Below are positions 27,024 through 40,382 of a DNA stretch of 64,000 nucleotides, piece after piece (position 1 is the first letter of the stretch; each line of letters opens with the position of its first letter). The notes under the pieces were generated by a model, which saw nothing but the letters and a program-made list of their open reading frames with translations, was not told where the DNA came from and did no database searches. The stretch spans positions 13,949,133-14,013,132 of the forward strand of contig CM077833.1 of assembly GCA_039720395.1 (NCBI GenBank), written 5' to 3'. A program made the translations under genes and the position numbers. The stretch is from Liquidambar formosana. Lineage: Eukaryota > Streptophyta > Magnoliopsida > Saxifragales > Altingiaceae.

Positions 27024-30000
27024 TCATTCATAGATTCGCTTCCTCTTCAGGAGGGTAGGAATTATGGAGACAAACCCAATAAGGAAAAGAACAGACAAAG
27101 TTTTAAAATCATATAGATCCTTAACTGACTTCAGATCCCCAAGAGCAAGGCCAGCCTGATGAGCAAAAGCAACAGCAATAAGTTGGCGATCAGTGACATG
27201 AGGAAAACATTGAAAAGCTAAGAAAAACTTCATATGCAAGATCATATTATGAAACTGGTTTAACAACCCAAACCCACTTATACATAAAAAGAAAATACAT
27301 ATATAATTATATATATATATATATATATTTTAAAGATGCATCCCATGCCACCCTGTAGGGGTGGGGGTGGGCAGTGTTAACAAGTCTACATTTCACATTG
27401 GTTCCAAGAGGAACCTCCCATACCAAAAAAAAAAAAAAAAAAAAAACCAAGTATCAGTTCCATGAGAACATGAAAGAGAAAAGTCCAACATTGTCAAACT
27501 TGAGATGCCATAATAATAGCCATTAGAGCCTAAATGTCTAAACTGAACCCACTGAGCCCGATTGACCCAAATCCAACTTGATAATTATTTTTCAATTATA
27601 ACACATACTATTATAAAATTTTTCTTATACACTAATAAATACATTTTAATTTTTTTTTTTTTTTTTTTTAACTTTTTGGGTCACCAGTTGTGTCCAGATT
27701 GGGAAGTTTTAAAACCTCCATAATTTTAATCCATCTGAACCTAAATGAATAGATAGTAAAGTAGGATCAGGGGTGCTAGAGTGTCAAATCTAAAAATACT
27801 CATAGGTCTACAATGTCTCTAGATTGTTCATGTCCATATGTTTGCAGATAAAGATATATACCTATAACTTATCCCAAAAAAATGAAAAAGATATATACCT
27901 ATAATATTAATTTAGGAATAATTATATTTATTTATATAGATATATATAAATTGATAATGAGGAAGCCCTTTGGGCAAACACCGGGCCCATATAAGACCCC
28001 ACACAAGCCATATGAACTAGTCAACCAAGTAAGTCCAAGGCCCATGAGAACCATGAAACCTTGTGTGGGTAGCCCTGAGGGGTTTAGCAAGAGTAAAACT
28101 CAAGACTTCCGCTTCCTGAGGCGTGGTCCCTTGCCATTGAGCCACCCTAGGGGTTATTAAGTATAATGATGGCAGTTTCACCCTTTCAATGCCTATTTGT
28201 GTAAGCATATCAATGTGTTCAGAAACACACATACGCACCCCCTCCCCCTCCAACTTCGTTAGATCAAGGTTGATACGAGCTGGAATGGGAGAAAAAATAG
28301 CACTCATATAGGATCTGTAGCCTAAGAGCCAAACCAAATCCACTGCATCTTCAAGTAAGCTGCCGTAATGACATATTAAGAGATACTATCAAGCTACAGG
28401 TCAGAACTCATACTACAACCTAAAGTGAGAGTGTAAGACACGCCAACAATATAATGGCTATTAACCAGATACTTAGTTCTTCTTTTCCAAAAACCTTCCC
28501 AAACCCAAACCCAAACTATCCTAAACAATGGGAAGTATAAACCGACATGGACAGTGAATCACATATCCGATTCGTAGACACATCCTACAGGAAATAAAGA
28601 AACAGAGAATATTCCCCTGCCATACTGTCTCCATTTATCCAATTCCCTAAAGATATGATCTAACATAGACAGCAGCAAGAGCTCGCCAATGGACATGATC
28701 ACCCAGTTCTTAAAGAGGATGTACAAAACCTACGAGATAAATGCATTACCCTAACTATCCAAGAACTTCAGTAACAAAATTCATATTGTTAGATACAACC
28801 ATCAAATACAACAGCTGTTGTTATGTTGCATTCCTGATAGCAGCACAACGCAAGTAGACACTTTACAATGAACAAAGAAAATAAACAAAGAAACAACAAA
28901 CTAATTACTATAGTAGCAAGATGTAAAAGTTCCATGAAAATGGGAATAAAACCAAGTTTCATTTAGACAAAAAATGTGAGGTGAATAAAAAGACTTACTC
29001 TGACAGTAATATAAGAGGCCGGAATAAGACCAATCAATGTTGCCAAAAAGAAAACGTGAAACGGTATATCCACAATAGGAGATGCCAAATTGATAAAAAG
29101 GTTGGGCAAGGTTGGAGTAATCCTCAAAAAAAGCATATAATTCAGGAGCTTGTCCCGGCGTTTCGCTATCTGAATCCACAAAATTTCAGGTTGGTGCAAT
29201 AGCAAAATGGAAGGTATAGTAAAAACTCAGATAAATGGTATTTAATACAATAATATAATAGATTTCAAAGAAATTATAAGAATAAGTTACCTCAGCCTGG
29301 AAAAATCTCAACTTTTCAGGCCATAACCAGATAACTAATGGCCTGCCAATTAACTTAGACAAAAAATAGCAGGACGATGCTCCAGCTGTGGCATTGAAGA
29401 CAACCAATAGGAGGCCTCTAATAACACCAAAAAGAGCTCCAGCCAACAACGACATGAAAATGGTTCCAGGAATCATAAATGTCTGCATGAATATGTAAGT
29501 TGAGCAGTATCCCAGAATGAATTGCGCTGGGTAATCTTTCGCATATGTTGCAAGATGCTCTCTGAAGCAAATTGGAAACATTAGAGTTCAGGGAAAGCTT
29601 GATACAGTTAAAACATGTTTGCAAGTAACTTAAATGCTGACAGCAAACTAAAAATAAATGATGCATTGACCACCCTTAAAATAGAACCCTCCCCCCCACC
29701 ACAGAAAAAATATAAATAAATAAAGAAAAAAAGAAAAGGTGGTCAAGAACACTTGTTTTGGAATATAAATCAAAGTATCTTGATAGAAAATGTTTTGCAA
29801 AATGAACACTTGGAAAGTTGAAGTTTCAAGAATAATTTGGAACGACTACTCAAGCTAACCAAAGCATTAAATTTCTTGTATATGTGACTTGCAAGTAAAT
29901 GATGTTGAGCCAAACACAAATAGATCTTGCCCTAAAGACCCATGAGGTAAAAATTTAGAATGATCAGGCCTCCTAAGAAATTAGACAAGTCGTCACCTTT

Positions 30001-31302
30001 CATCCTTTTTTTTTTTTTTTTTCCTTATAAAGGTAAATGTGTATGGATAGAGAAACAAGACAAAAACAAGCCCCAATACACACAATATATGCAAGGACTC
30101 AACCTATACTATACAAGTTACATAAGTCCAAAAAATCCAAAAAATATGTCTCCCTCCAGGATAAATGGGAAAGAAGAACATGAAAATAAATCTTACTCCT
30201 TTAGTTTAGAAAAAAAATTAGCTCCTCATCATCAAAAGTTCTTCCATTCCTCTCCTTCCACACAAACAAAAAAAGAAATAGCTTCCAAATGATCTTGCAA
30301 TTCTTCCTCCCACCAGATCCAAGAAAAGACCACCATGATTTCAGAAGATCCACCAAAGATCTTGGCATTACCCAAGTGGTACCTAGCAAAGCAAAGATAA
30401 CATCCCAAAGGCTTTTTTTTGCAACTAAACAATGGAGAAAAAGATGATCAACCGTTTCCTCACTCTTTTTACACATACAACATCTATTTGGAATCAACCA
30501 TCCATTGCTCTTAAGATGATCAATTGTTAAGCACTCATCTCAACTCTGAAGTAGCTGTCCACCCAAAGAAAGTGACTTAGGAGGGACATAAGAACCCCAG
30601 ACCCTTTTTACAACAAACTAACAAAGTCCCCCCCCCCCCCCTCTCTCTCTCCTCCCCCTCTCCCCTCAACACCCCTCAAAAGTTTGTAAAATTTCTTAAT
30701 AGATAACAAACCTTTAGTAGACCCCTTCCAAACCATTACATCCTCCTCCCTCAAAATCTCTAGAGAATAAAGCTTTTCCAAAAAAGTCCTAACCTCTTCG
30801 AACTCCCAATCGTGAAACCCTCTTAACAAAAGAGGAATTTTAATGAATACCACTCTCCATATAAATTGCATAGTCTGCCACCTAAGCTTCCTTGTTAACT
30901 GCAATAGAGGAAAAATCTGGAAACTTCTCATTTAAAGTTCTATTCCAGCTCCAATAGTCCTCTCAAAACCTAATCCGTCTCCCATTCCCAACCTTGAAGT
31001 TAAAACCTGTTAAAAATATCTCATAACCTCTCGAAATTAATTTCCAAAGACCAAACACATAAGGACCCCTCACCCCTTTAGACTACCAAACCCCATCTTC
31101 ACATCCATATTTCCAAGCCACAACTATTCTCCACCTATCCCTCTCCTAAGAGAAGCTCCAAAGCCATTTCCCATCAAAGCATGGTTCATAATAACTAAAG
31201 GTCTAAGACCAAGACCTCCATATTTTTAAGTTTTCCCACCACCTTTCTTCACTTTTGTTAACATAACACTAGTGTAGGATATGCATTGTAGAATTCTGGA
31301 TA

Positions 31303-31333
<31 letters not shown>

Positions 31334-34300
31334 CCTCTCTGTGTGTGTGTGTGTGTATGGATAGGAAACAAAATCTCTTGATCTCATTGAAGGTTCAAAC
31401 CTATGAAGCACAGATACGGATATGGGATACAGATACAATGCGATACGGATACGCCGATTTAGGAATTCTAAAAAAATGTAGGATACGATACGGCATGGAT
31501 ACGTTAATAAATAAAACATATATAATAAACATAAATTTTTTTTTAAACATCTACAAAATCAATTAATATGCAAGAATAGATGTACAAAGAACACATCCAT
31601 AAGCATCAACCATGTTCATCATTCACAGAAAAAAATTAAAATAAAATATAGAAAGACATTAACATTATAAAATAGCCATTTAACTCTTGCTTTACAATTA
31701 TTGCCCTAAAAGAGAGATAGTGGAAAGAGAACTAAGAAGAAATAACTAAAATGGGTTTATTGTTTCAATCAAAGTATGGGTATTATGCTTTTTTAAATTT
31801 ACCTGTTTATTTAAAAAATAAATAATTACAAACTAACTCTAAAGGAATCCCAAATGTATGCAAGATGTATTCAAGAAGTATCCGATGATGTGGCATGGAA
31901 AGTATCCAATACGTATCAGAAAGTATCCTAGGCGTATCTTATCCGATACGGATTCGTTGGGGGTTTGGAAGTATCTGTGCTTCATAGGTTCAAATGGATA
32001 GGATAAAGGTCTCTTATCTTCAATTCATTGATAAATATATACTTTTTCTCTTCAAGAACTTTACAGAGGATTATGAATCTTCTCGTCATTCTTTAGTGTT
32101 TGGTAAAGTCTTAAGATTAACATGGCTAGTAGACCCCCCCCCCCCCTCTCTCTCTCTTCTTCTTCATTGTTTCAGAATGGGAGGTGCAAAGGGTTACATT
32201 AATTTGGTCATGCTTACCCATCATTAATTTCCATTCCTTATTAGTAGTGTGGCATGTAGCATTGAGAAACTTCAAATGTATTTCTTTTGGCCTTGCTTGA
32301 GGGTCGTACTCTTGGTGAATTAGGATATTGTGCCTTGGCCTAAGCAGAAATATGATCAATAATCTAGGATTGGGTAATGTACTTCCACAGGAATAAATCC
32401 CTGACCAAAAAAAAATAAGGGCTGTAAATAATTTTTAAGAAAAAGGTTACCCCACCATTAGGTCAACATTCAACAAAAATAATTTTCATAAAAATGGGAG
32501 GGCTCCAAACCAGCAAAGAAGGAAAATCAATGTTTCCCTTGGAAACTCACATCCCAGGGTACCTATGAGTTTCTAGATCATCATATATTCATCGCTGGGT
32601 AATCTGTCCAGAAACCATTTTCACAGGATCTTTGGTGGAGGACACCCACTTTGTCCTGTCTTTATTGTTTGCCTAGAATCAAGGTGCTCCTATAGTGTCT
32701 TACATTGTGAAAATAAATGAATCTGCCAATTGAAATTGAAATTTAAAAATAAATCTAAATGACCAAGAATGAGCCTACTTATCTCTTCTATTCCTTGAAT
32801 GATGTTTACATATCAGATGACAATCTAGATTGCAGATTATCATCCCTTGACCCTAGTGGTAAATTTTCTAGTTAACCATTTTTTCTTTCCTGTGTTTTCG
32901 ATCAAAATTCCAAGGGGCCATCCCCTTAAAGATGATTCAGAGTGCTAAAGTAAACCCAAAAGGTTAAGGCATTGGCTTATCAATTTCCACAACAATTTTA
33001 ATACTAATGATCTGCTTAAAATAAGGGAGAAAAAAAAATCTAATAGAATGCTTTGCTTGAATAATTACACAAGGTGTGTCTTCAATTGCCCTCTCTTTGG
33101 CAGAAATTTCTTGGTATGGCTGGTGCGTCTTCGATCGCCCCATCTTGAATCTCCTCTCTTTACAAGAAAACACTTTTTATTCCATCTAGAAATGAGGGGT
33201 GGGAAGAGGGTGTGGAAGGATTCTCCGATCATGAGCTTTCTAGCAGTAATGTGGGTAATTTGATCCAAAAAAGAAGAAATAAATTAATACTGTGGTACCC
33301 AATTCTAGATACTTATCAACCTACACTCTGAATTTAGGCCTCCATATCTGAGTCAGTACCCTACTCCATGTTTCACCTTCTTGCCAAAGAGTTTAAAGGT
33401 GTTAGTTACGCACTCATTTTTACAGATTGGTCCAAGGTGTGCTCCTTAAAAGTGAATACAGAAAAACTCTCATGGAGTTGGAAAACTCTTCTTAACAGTA
33501 AGGTTATGGATGATTTGACTACTACACGCTGGAAAACCTAAGAAAATAGGGGATCGATATTATTTTCACTAAACACTCCAAGAGTCTTATCTTCTCCTAC
33601 TCAAGGCGGTCTGGGGATGTTGCTGGCAACCCCCTACCATTAAAAAGTGGGCTACAAGTGTGAAACAAGGCCCATGTAGATATGGTCACTTCCTTAAGAA
33701 ACTCTTGGGACTTTTCCCAGGCTTTTCGAGTTGGTTATTTGTGGGTACATGCGTGTCATTTTTAAATAATTATCATCCGTAGGTCGGTAAGAACTAAGAA
33801 GTAAGAACTCATGCTTCTAGTGCGGGGCTCAATTCAAGGTGCTCTCAAAGACTAGAGGAAATGATCTCAACTAAAGTGCCATGGACCCAAAAATAATCCC
33901 CAAACACGTATGTAAAGGAAGAAGGGCCAATGGAAGCTCCATTAAACCTCAAGTGAGGATGTCTCTTCCAAGTTCCAATGTGATAGAAAATGTTCATATA
34001 TATAGCTGTTTAATCCACTTCTGACTTCTCTCTCCCATTTTTTAGTATTGACTTACAAGAAATTCTATGTATCTCAAAATAAATAAAATTAACTAAATAA
34101 ATAAATAAAAGAAGATAAAATTTTTATTACACCCATCTAAGTACTATAATCTAAAAAACATACACTGCAAATAGGCATTCATGTACAAAAGAAGCCAGTA
34201 TATCCAAAACCCATATGTAACAACGATAAAAAACACTCAAAAAATAAAACCACCTACTTGAGCATTCGAAGATCTGAAACCGTACGCGGCAGCTTAATCC

Positions 34301-34517
34301 TACCATACTCGGCGGCGGGCATCGTCCAGTAGATGCAAAACAACCCCGTCGAGAAGATCAGAAACACGCCCAGTGCCGCCGCCAACTCCCACGTCGTCAG
34401 CGGATACCTCCCCTCCAATTTGGGCTTCTTGGCCGTCGGCGAGTCCTCGAATTTCGCGTTCTCTTCGTCCCTCATCACCCTCACGCTCTCGTTCGCCGAG
34501 TTCCTTGGAGCTGCCAT
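27024..34517 (-). CDS. DedA/VTT-domain membrane protein (TVP38/TMEM64, SNARE-associated Golgi family), 4 exons, 277 aa
   Basis: Multi-pass endomembrane protein of the family that includes DedA, TMEM41B and VMP1; homologues act in lipid movement and membrane trafficking (family knowledge). Exons on the minus strand: 34517-34258, 29561-29291, 29169-28999, 27155-27024 (834 nt, GT-AG, frame kept). The start MAAPRN was chosen over an upstream in-frame ATG at 34586 because plant homologues begin this way. There is a basic/acidic soluble N-terminus with SPTAKKPKLE (res. 26-35), TM1 at about 44-66, then the VTT domain with FILGYCSTYIFMQTF, PGTIFMSLLAGALFG (118-132) and NATAGASSCYFLSKLIGRP. A further hydrophobic stretch is LPNLFINLASPIVDIPFHVF, and the tail is LLKRKRIYE. 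Arabidopsis At4g09580/At1g71940 are close by memory. Intron 1 is 4.7 kb and holds transposon debris. Confidence 0.92.
28030..28158 (-). mobile_element. SINE-like sequence in DedA intron 3
   Basis: On the minus strand, GGTGGCTCAATGGCAAGGG is a good A-box-like start and GTCTTGAGTTTTACTC a weak B box, in tRNA-like spacing, after CCCCTAG. This fits the head of a tRNA-derived plant SINE. No A-rich tail or target duplication was identified. Confidence 0.45.
30006..31239 (-). mobile_element. 5'-truncated LINE (C-terminal ORF2 and poly(A) tail)
   Basis: On the minus strand, frames encode a plant LINE tail: DWEFEEVRTFLEKLYSLE and MVWKGSTKGLLSIKKFYKLL (about 30931-30650), then the zf-RVT motif CCMCKKSEETVDHLFLHC and VWKERNGRTFDDEE (30497-30201). 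It ends in T17 on the plus strand (30006-30022), that is a poly(A) tail on the minus strand. CACCTTTCATCC (29994-30005) and CACCTTTCTTCA (31240-31251) flank it as a likely target duplication (10 of 12 match). It is sense-oriented in DedA intron 1. Confidence 0.8.
31400..31988. mobile_element. TIR element with GATACG subterminal repeats (589 bp)
   Basis: Perfect 18-bp inverted ends, CCTATGAAGCACAGATAC (31400-31417) and its complement (31971-31988). Both subterminal regions carry many GATACG/CGTATC motifs, and TTCAAA flanks both sides (31394-31399, 31989-31994). It has no coding capacity. Motif-rich subterminal regions fit a non-autonomous DNA transposon, but the short flank repeat does not settle the superfamily. 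Confidence 0.7.
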
Positions 34518-35499
34518 TACAAGAACGCTTGAACTGTGCGAATAGCAGGGGGAAGGTTCAATTTTCATTGTACGGAGACGCAGCAATTAACTGCATTGTA
34601 ACGAGAAAATCCCGATCCAAGAAACCCTGATTTGGGGAATTTGACAGAAATCAAAAGCCCTAATTTTGTGTATTTGTGAAGGAGGAATTGTAAGGGAAGA
34701 GTTTGCAGCAGGGTTTGGTTGTGGGATGTTCTGAGAGCTCGGAAATCCCTTGAAATTGACTTTAGAGAGGGAGAGAGAAAGGGGGGTCCAGATAGAAGGT
34801 AACTATGGGTGGTAAAAGAATTTAAGAGGACAATTAATGAATGTTGTATAATTTGGGAGAGTTTGGGGTCCTCTTTGGGGTATGCAGAAGATAATGAGAG
34901 GAGGAAAAGGTTTGGTGAGCCTTGGCCATTTGTTGAATTGGGTTATCTAATGAACATTTTTTCCACTGACCTTTGACCTTTTTCCTAAATTAATAATTTG
35001 AAGGAACTTAACATAAAAAAAATTGGGACAATTACCTATACATTACATGAGCTCAAGTTGATTGAGCAGCATCCTTTTATTTTTATTTATTAAAATTATA
35101 AAATCTATTCTTATCCTTAATCATCTAATATCAACAAATATGTATTAATACTTCTCCATAATCTTAAATTCGATTTCACTCACTCAATAAGTAAAGAAAA
35201 TGCTATTAGACTCATCGGGCAACAGGTTGTTTTATATGATTAATAATTTGTCAACAACTTTTAAGCCTAATCACATTTATCCCTCATTTGTTGAGAGAGA
35301 TTCTAAATTCGACTCTTGCGTTCCTTGTTAATATGGTAGTGCTACACGAAGCACCTTTCGTATAGCACCCCATATAACACCAACCTACATCAACAAAAAG
35401 GAGTTCTGTGAAATAAATTGAAAGAGTTTTGGTCCATACATATAGTGTCACATAAGGTACTGTATTTAATTTGATGCTGCATATAAGGTGTTGCACATA

Positions 35500-35777
35500 C
35501 TCTCTTCGTCCTACAAAGATTGACCATTTTTGTTACTTTTTTGTTCCAAAATGTTTGTTTATTTTGAAAAGTCAACTCAATTTTTTTTTAAAATAACTTT
35601 CCTATATACCCTTTGTTATTTCAATAATTACTTTCAACCCAAAACCCAATACTAACTAGAGAAGGTTATTTTTGGAAAGATGGAGTTTTTAAAAAAAACA
35701 AGTCAATACAATGATGATTTTTTTTAAATTGCGTATTTTGTAAAACTTAGTTTATCTTTGTGCGACGGAAGGAATCG
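35500..35777. mobile_element. Stowaway-like (Tc1/mariner) MITE (278 bp)
   Basis: The left end CTCTCTTCGTCCTACAAAGA and the right end GTGCGACGGAAGGAATCG match the Stowaway pattern (CTCCCTCCGTCCC and its complement), with TA target sites at 35498-35499 and 35778-35779. GATTGACC near the left end pairs with an inner block on the right. Non-coding. Confidence 0.75.
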
Positions 35778-36109
35778 TATTTTGTTGTTAATATTAATTT
35801 TGAAGTCAAGTGGATATCCTACGGCCTATGGGTACGGTGTAGAGTTATATATACATGATCGAATTGTATGTCCCATGTCTAATGATATATATATATATAT
35901 ACACATATTGAAATGAAAGCTTAGTAATTTTGAGTTTAAGAATTGTTTGAGCATTCCAAATGGCAACTTTATGATTGGATGACTAAAATAAACTTGTGTA
36001 GATGCAGAAAATAATAATAATAATAATAATGTGGCAATGATAGAATAGCCATCCCTCAATTTTAAATATTGTGCCACCACTTATTTTAAAAATTTTATAA
36101 AAAATATAT

Positions 36110-36367
36110 AAGGTTTTCATCAAAACTAGCTGTAGTGTTCACTAGATAATATCATTTTAAACATTGAACAATTTTGTCAAATAAAGTTTTCTAAAAATTT
36201 ATCATTTAAGTGGACTTTTTTACCATTTAATCATTTATAAACTTTATTTCATCTTTTAGAGTGTAAATGATCAAAAAATTCACCTAAATGATAGAACTTT
36301 TTTTTGTAAAGTTGTTCAGAATAATATTTTTTAATGGACATTGTAGGCAATTTTCATAAAATCTTTT
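36110..36367. mobile_element. Foldback MITE, copy 1
   Basis: Almost the whole 258-bp unit is an imperfect palindrome: AAGGTTTTCATCAAAACTAG at the left pairs with a block ending about 36367 (ATTTTCATAAAATCTTTT). Inner blocks TGAACAATTTTG and AAAGTTGTTCAGA also pair. The same arrangement recurs at 42250-42522. It would fold into one long hairpin if transcribed. Confidence 0.65.
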
Positions 36368-36898
36368 GTTTTTTTTTTTTTTTTTTCTCATAAAACGTAT
36401 CTTAAAAAGTTTAAAATAAATGGAATACAAAATCTGCCCCTATGATAAAATAGAGAAGTACGTAATTAATGCATGTGGGACTCATGACACATGGCCAATT
36501 CAAAACCTTACACAATAATCATTTCATGACAAAGTCAAGGGTACAGAACAAAGAAAAATGCTAACAACAATATGGGAGGGTATGACAAAGTTAAAGGTTA
36601 CCATATTAAAAATAATAAAATCAAAGTTCATTAATTAACTGTGATTTATTTATCCAGCCATAAGAGGTGGTTAGTCAGCAAGAGTTTCAAAGGTTACGTT
36701 TCCAAACGTAACCATAATTTTTATTTTTCACAAATCACTGTAATTTAATAATAAACCATGATTTTATCTCTGTTCGGCGAGAGTTTTAAAGGAATCGTGA
36801 CTTAGATTTTGCTATGTTAATAGAATTAATTGTGATTTTTAAATATTTTGCAGAACGATTTAGTATAGTTCGCATGTGTTCATTTTTTCCATGCATGC

Positions 36899-37318
36899 AT
36901 GTGTGTCAAATTGTGTAAATGTCCAAATAAACCAAAATATGGATTCTATAATAGCATTCTCATTGTTGTTGGAGATGACCAGAGGATCGGAAACCATCTG
37001 GATCCTTACCAGTCCAGCTGCAGCAGTCCCAAGTCCCATAAGATCTTCTACGAGAAGAACCCAAGATTTGAAGAGAGATTGCTAGAGGCTCAAGAGTTTG
37101 TGGATGGTGTACTCGGTAAAAAAGAGTCAAAGACAAGTGGGTTGTCATACAATGGGCATCTCACAACAAAAAAACCTCGCAAGTTCCATGGATGGAAAAT
37201 CCAGTACAACAAAATTACAACTAAGAGTAGTTCAATAATCGGCACATTTATTTGTTTCCCCGTTCGCATGCTTAATCTGCCAATCACACTGGAGAAGGGA
37301 CCTACAATCATGAATTAA
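36899..37318 (+). CDS. Unrecognised open frame, 139 aa, possible captured exon
   Basis: Open frame ending in TAA with a less AT-biased middle (about 36960-37200) than its surroundings. That part encodes a charged segment, YEKNPRFEERLLEAQEFVDG, followed by GKKESKTSG. I do not recognise the family. The first and last thirds look like ordinary spacer. It may be a gene fragment carried by a transposon, or chance. Confidence 0.2.
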   Translation: MCVKLCKCPNKPKYGFYNSILIVVGDDQRIGNHLDPYQSSCSSPKSHKIFYEKNPRFEERLLEAQEFVDGVLGKKESKTSGLSYNGHLTTKKPRKFHGWKIQYNKITTKSSSIIGTFICFPVRMLNLPITLEKGPTIMN

Positions 37319-39023
37319 TATTAAATGTCATGGGGACGGGGTCAGGTTATATTGTATTAGGTGTATCGCTAGGGTGGATCGGAGCCTAGGTGGTAGGGTG
37401 CTTAAAAACTAGTAAGGGTAAAAAAAGCACTAAGGAATTTTCCAATTGAGTACTCAGAGTAGACTTAAGTGAAGCAATTTGATCTGAATTGAAACCAAGT
37501 TCTGACAAATTTCATTTTCTTAACCCTCTATTTGGTTCGTAGGATTTTACCATGGAAAAAAGAGGGAAGGGAAAAAAAATGCGGAGGAAAGAAAATGAAA
37601 AGAAAAGATGATATCATACTATGCCAAAGTTGTTATTTTTTCTACCAATTTTCCTTTGCAACCAAATAAGAAAAAGTACAATTCTTCATTTTTTTTTTTT
37701 TTTCCTTGATAAAATCCATGAACCAAATAGAGCCTAAAAGCATATTTTTAAGAAAAGGTTTATATATTCAAAATTATACAGTAAGTGAGATTTGAATTGT
37801 AGAATATAAAGAAATCATGATACCTATACAAAGACCCTTTAATTTTGTACAAGTGAGTGAGAGTGAAAGAGAGAGAGATTGATTTTGGACCAAATTCAAT
37901 GATTCATGGAAGTGTACTTTGGATACCTAATTGGGAAAAAAAAATTTAGTATAGTTATTTCATGGATACTTCCCTCAAAGTATAGGCCAATAAAGTGTTT
38001 TTTTAATTTTAATTTTTTCAATTTTCTAAATAACCCTAATTGGTTTTTATGCGCCCCCGCCATCTAGGCTTTACCTAGGATTAGGGGTACAACTCAACCT
38101 GGGCCAAAGGGAAAACAAGACTGGAGCCTGGACCGGCCCGAACTAATTAATTTGGTTCTTTAAATAATGGACTGGAATTTGGCATAGAACGAAATCGAGA
38201 AAAAACGGTTTTGTTCGATCCAGTTATCAGTTTTTTGGATTTTTTTTTTTTTTTTGGGTAAAAGGAAAGAATTTCATTGAGTAAGTATTATTATTCATTG
38301 AATAATACTTATATACGGAGTCTAATATACTAGTATTAACATGTATATTATATATATATAATCATATATAGATTTTGGTTCTCATGAATTCGGTCTGTTC
38401 TAATTCTGAAACCCCCTAAACCATGGATCAAACTGAATTGATTGGTTATTATAAATTTCAAATTGAATTCAAACCGAATATTGTATGAAGTTTGCACCAG
38501 ACCAAATTGCTACGATCGGTTCTATCCTCAGGTTTACCCAAACCAACTTGCACCCGTACTTAGGATGGTCTGTATGCTTTTACAACATTGACTTCACCGT
38601 TTGCTATTTGGATGGATTTTGAGTTTGGGACCAAATTGCTTCACTTAAGTACACTTTAGGTACGAAATTGAAATTTTTTGGTCCAGGTATGCATTTATAC
38701 TCTCCCCAATTACAGAATAGTAAAGTGATTTTTATGCATCAACTTATTATTAAACCAATAAATTATTGTTTGTTTATAATTATTTTAATTAGTTGTCCAT
38801 TAATAAGTCATCTAAATTGTGGGAAAAATTATTGTTTTTTGCGTTTGTTAATTTTTGATTATGTATTATTGAAAGTGTTGTCTATTGGTGAGCATTTTGA
38901 ACCAGTAAGTCAAGGGATTATCGAACATATTTGTTCTGCCAATAATATATAATTGAACAGATTCAAATTAATGTGTTATTTTATTTTATTTTTAATATAC
39001 TATAGTTGGTGCATTTTTAAATA
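37319..39023. other. Spacer, nothing recognised
   Basis: AT-rich sequence with poly-T tracts (about 37689-37703 and 38239-38256) and short AT repeats. No coding frame of note and no clear element ends. Confidence 0.5.
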
Positions 39024-39294
39024 CTAGCTGGTACACACGTGCGTTGCACGTGAATATTTATATATTATAAAATAAATATTTCATCAATGGTATACGAATT
39101 TATGCTAAAGTGGACCATATAAATTGTCTTTTAAAGAAAAGATTTTTGTGATGGGAAAAAAAAAAAAAATCAGTGCTAAAACTAATAAATTAATTAAATG
39201 TGTCATCAATAACTTAAATAAATATAAAAAATATATGTAAATTTCAGTTGTACACTTGCCTATCAAAAGGATATTTCTCATGGCTCTGTCCGTG

Positions 39295-39331
<37 letters not shown>

Positions 39332-40375
39332 TTATTTTTGTAAGGAAAAAGCTAAATAGTTTAACCCTTTTTTTCGAACTTGTTTAGCAACTAACCTAGT
39401 TATGTATTTATTTCAAAGAGTAATAATTTTTTTAAAAAATTATTTCATAAATAAATTGAACAAATAACATCGTGTTTAAATTCAAAAAATAAGAAATAAA
39501 TTAAAATAAATGTCATCCAACTCATTGAAAATATTATTCTATGAGTGGGGAAGTTGGGTTTTTTTTATAAATTTTTTTTATAATATAAAAAATTAAATGA
39601 AATTATGATAAATATACTTACTTTTAAAATTTTCTCAATGAAAAATGTGCTAACATGGAAATTCTTCTGGGTTGTCCTTTGTTGAGATGATGCTCTATTG
39701 ACCAGATAAGGTAGAATTTTTAATATCGTTTTTAATAAAAGGTTCTATGTGAGAAAACAAACCAACTCCAAAAATAAATAATTAAATAAAAAGAAAGGTA
39801 TCCTCATAAAATATTTGTGAATCACTATTTGTCAAAAACTTACACCAAAAAAATAAAATAAAAAAATACTCAAAAGTAATAATTTCTAACAGAACTAAAA
39901 TAGAACTTTACTGCATTTGCAATGAATCTTGTAGGTAGGGCAGTCAGTAAGAATAGAGGTAGGAGAACCAAAGTTACAGAAATATATGAAGTACTTGACT
40001 CACATGGAAAACAGTATTTTCTATAGCAATTAGAACAAATCCTAAAACCCTATATTTCGAAAAAGAAAAGAAGATGAGGACTCTATTAAAATAGGTTGAA
40101 GCTACTGTTAATGAAGAAAGTAGAATTTAGAATCCCATTGTTAATGAATAGATGATATATGTTATAAAATTGAATTAACTTACAATTCTGGGTTTTATTT
40201 ATTTATACGGATTATAGTTTCCTTAAAATTCCTATTTATGTATGTGTTTTATATTTCTATATTTCCTATATATGTAGAAGAGTAATTGTGCATTTAAAAT
40301 TTAAAATAAGGGTATATTAGTTAATCAAAAGTTTTTCTCACATTCAACTTTTTATAAGTAAAATATATCTATACA
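39024..40375 (-). mobile_element. Helitron-like element A, 3' end clear
   Basis: On the minus strand the element ends with a perfect 7-bp-stem hairpin (39036-39052, CACGTGC/GCACGTG arms around a 3-base loop), an 8-base spacer and CTAG (39027-39024), followed by host T. This is the Helitron 3' signature. The 5' side near 40360-40375 has TTTTACTTATAAAAAG, a diverged form of the 5' motif in elements B and C. No Rep/helicase is encoded, so it is non-autonomous. Confidence 0.65.
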
Positions 40376-40382
40376 TATATAT

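Larger units (their letters stand above)
29562..34257 (-). other. DedA gene intron 1 (4.7 kb)
   Basis: Donor GTAGGT after codon 86 plus two bases, acceptor TTGCTTCAG. It contains a LINE tail (30006-31239), a CT/GT microsatellite (about 31303-31357), a TIR element (31400-31988), and about 2.2 kb of sequence (31995-34257) in which I recognise nothing certain, including a C run followed by CT repeats at about 32133-32158. Confidence 0.85.

Noticed and set aside
33040..33270. Possible further LINE 3' end (GATCCAAAAAAG at about 33260)
   Set aside because: Resembles the end of the large LINE, but the sequence before it shows no readable ORF2 motifs.
34333..34630. Plus-strand frames over DedA exon 1
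   Set aside because: Antisense shadows of the GC-richer first exon.
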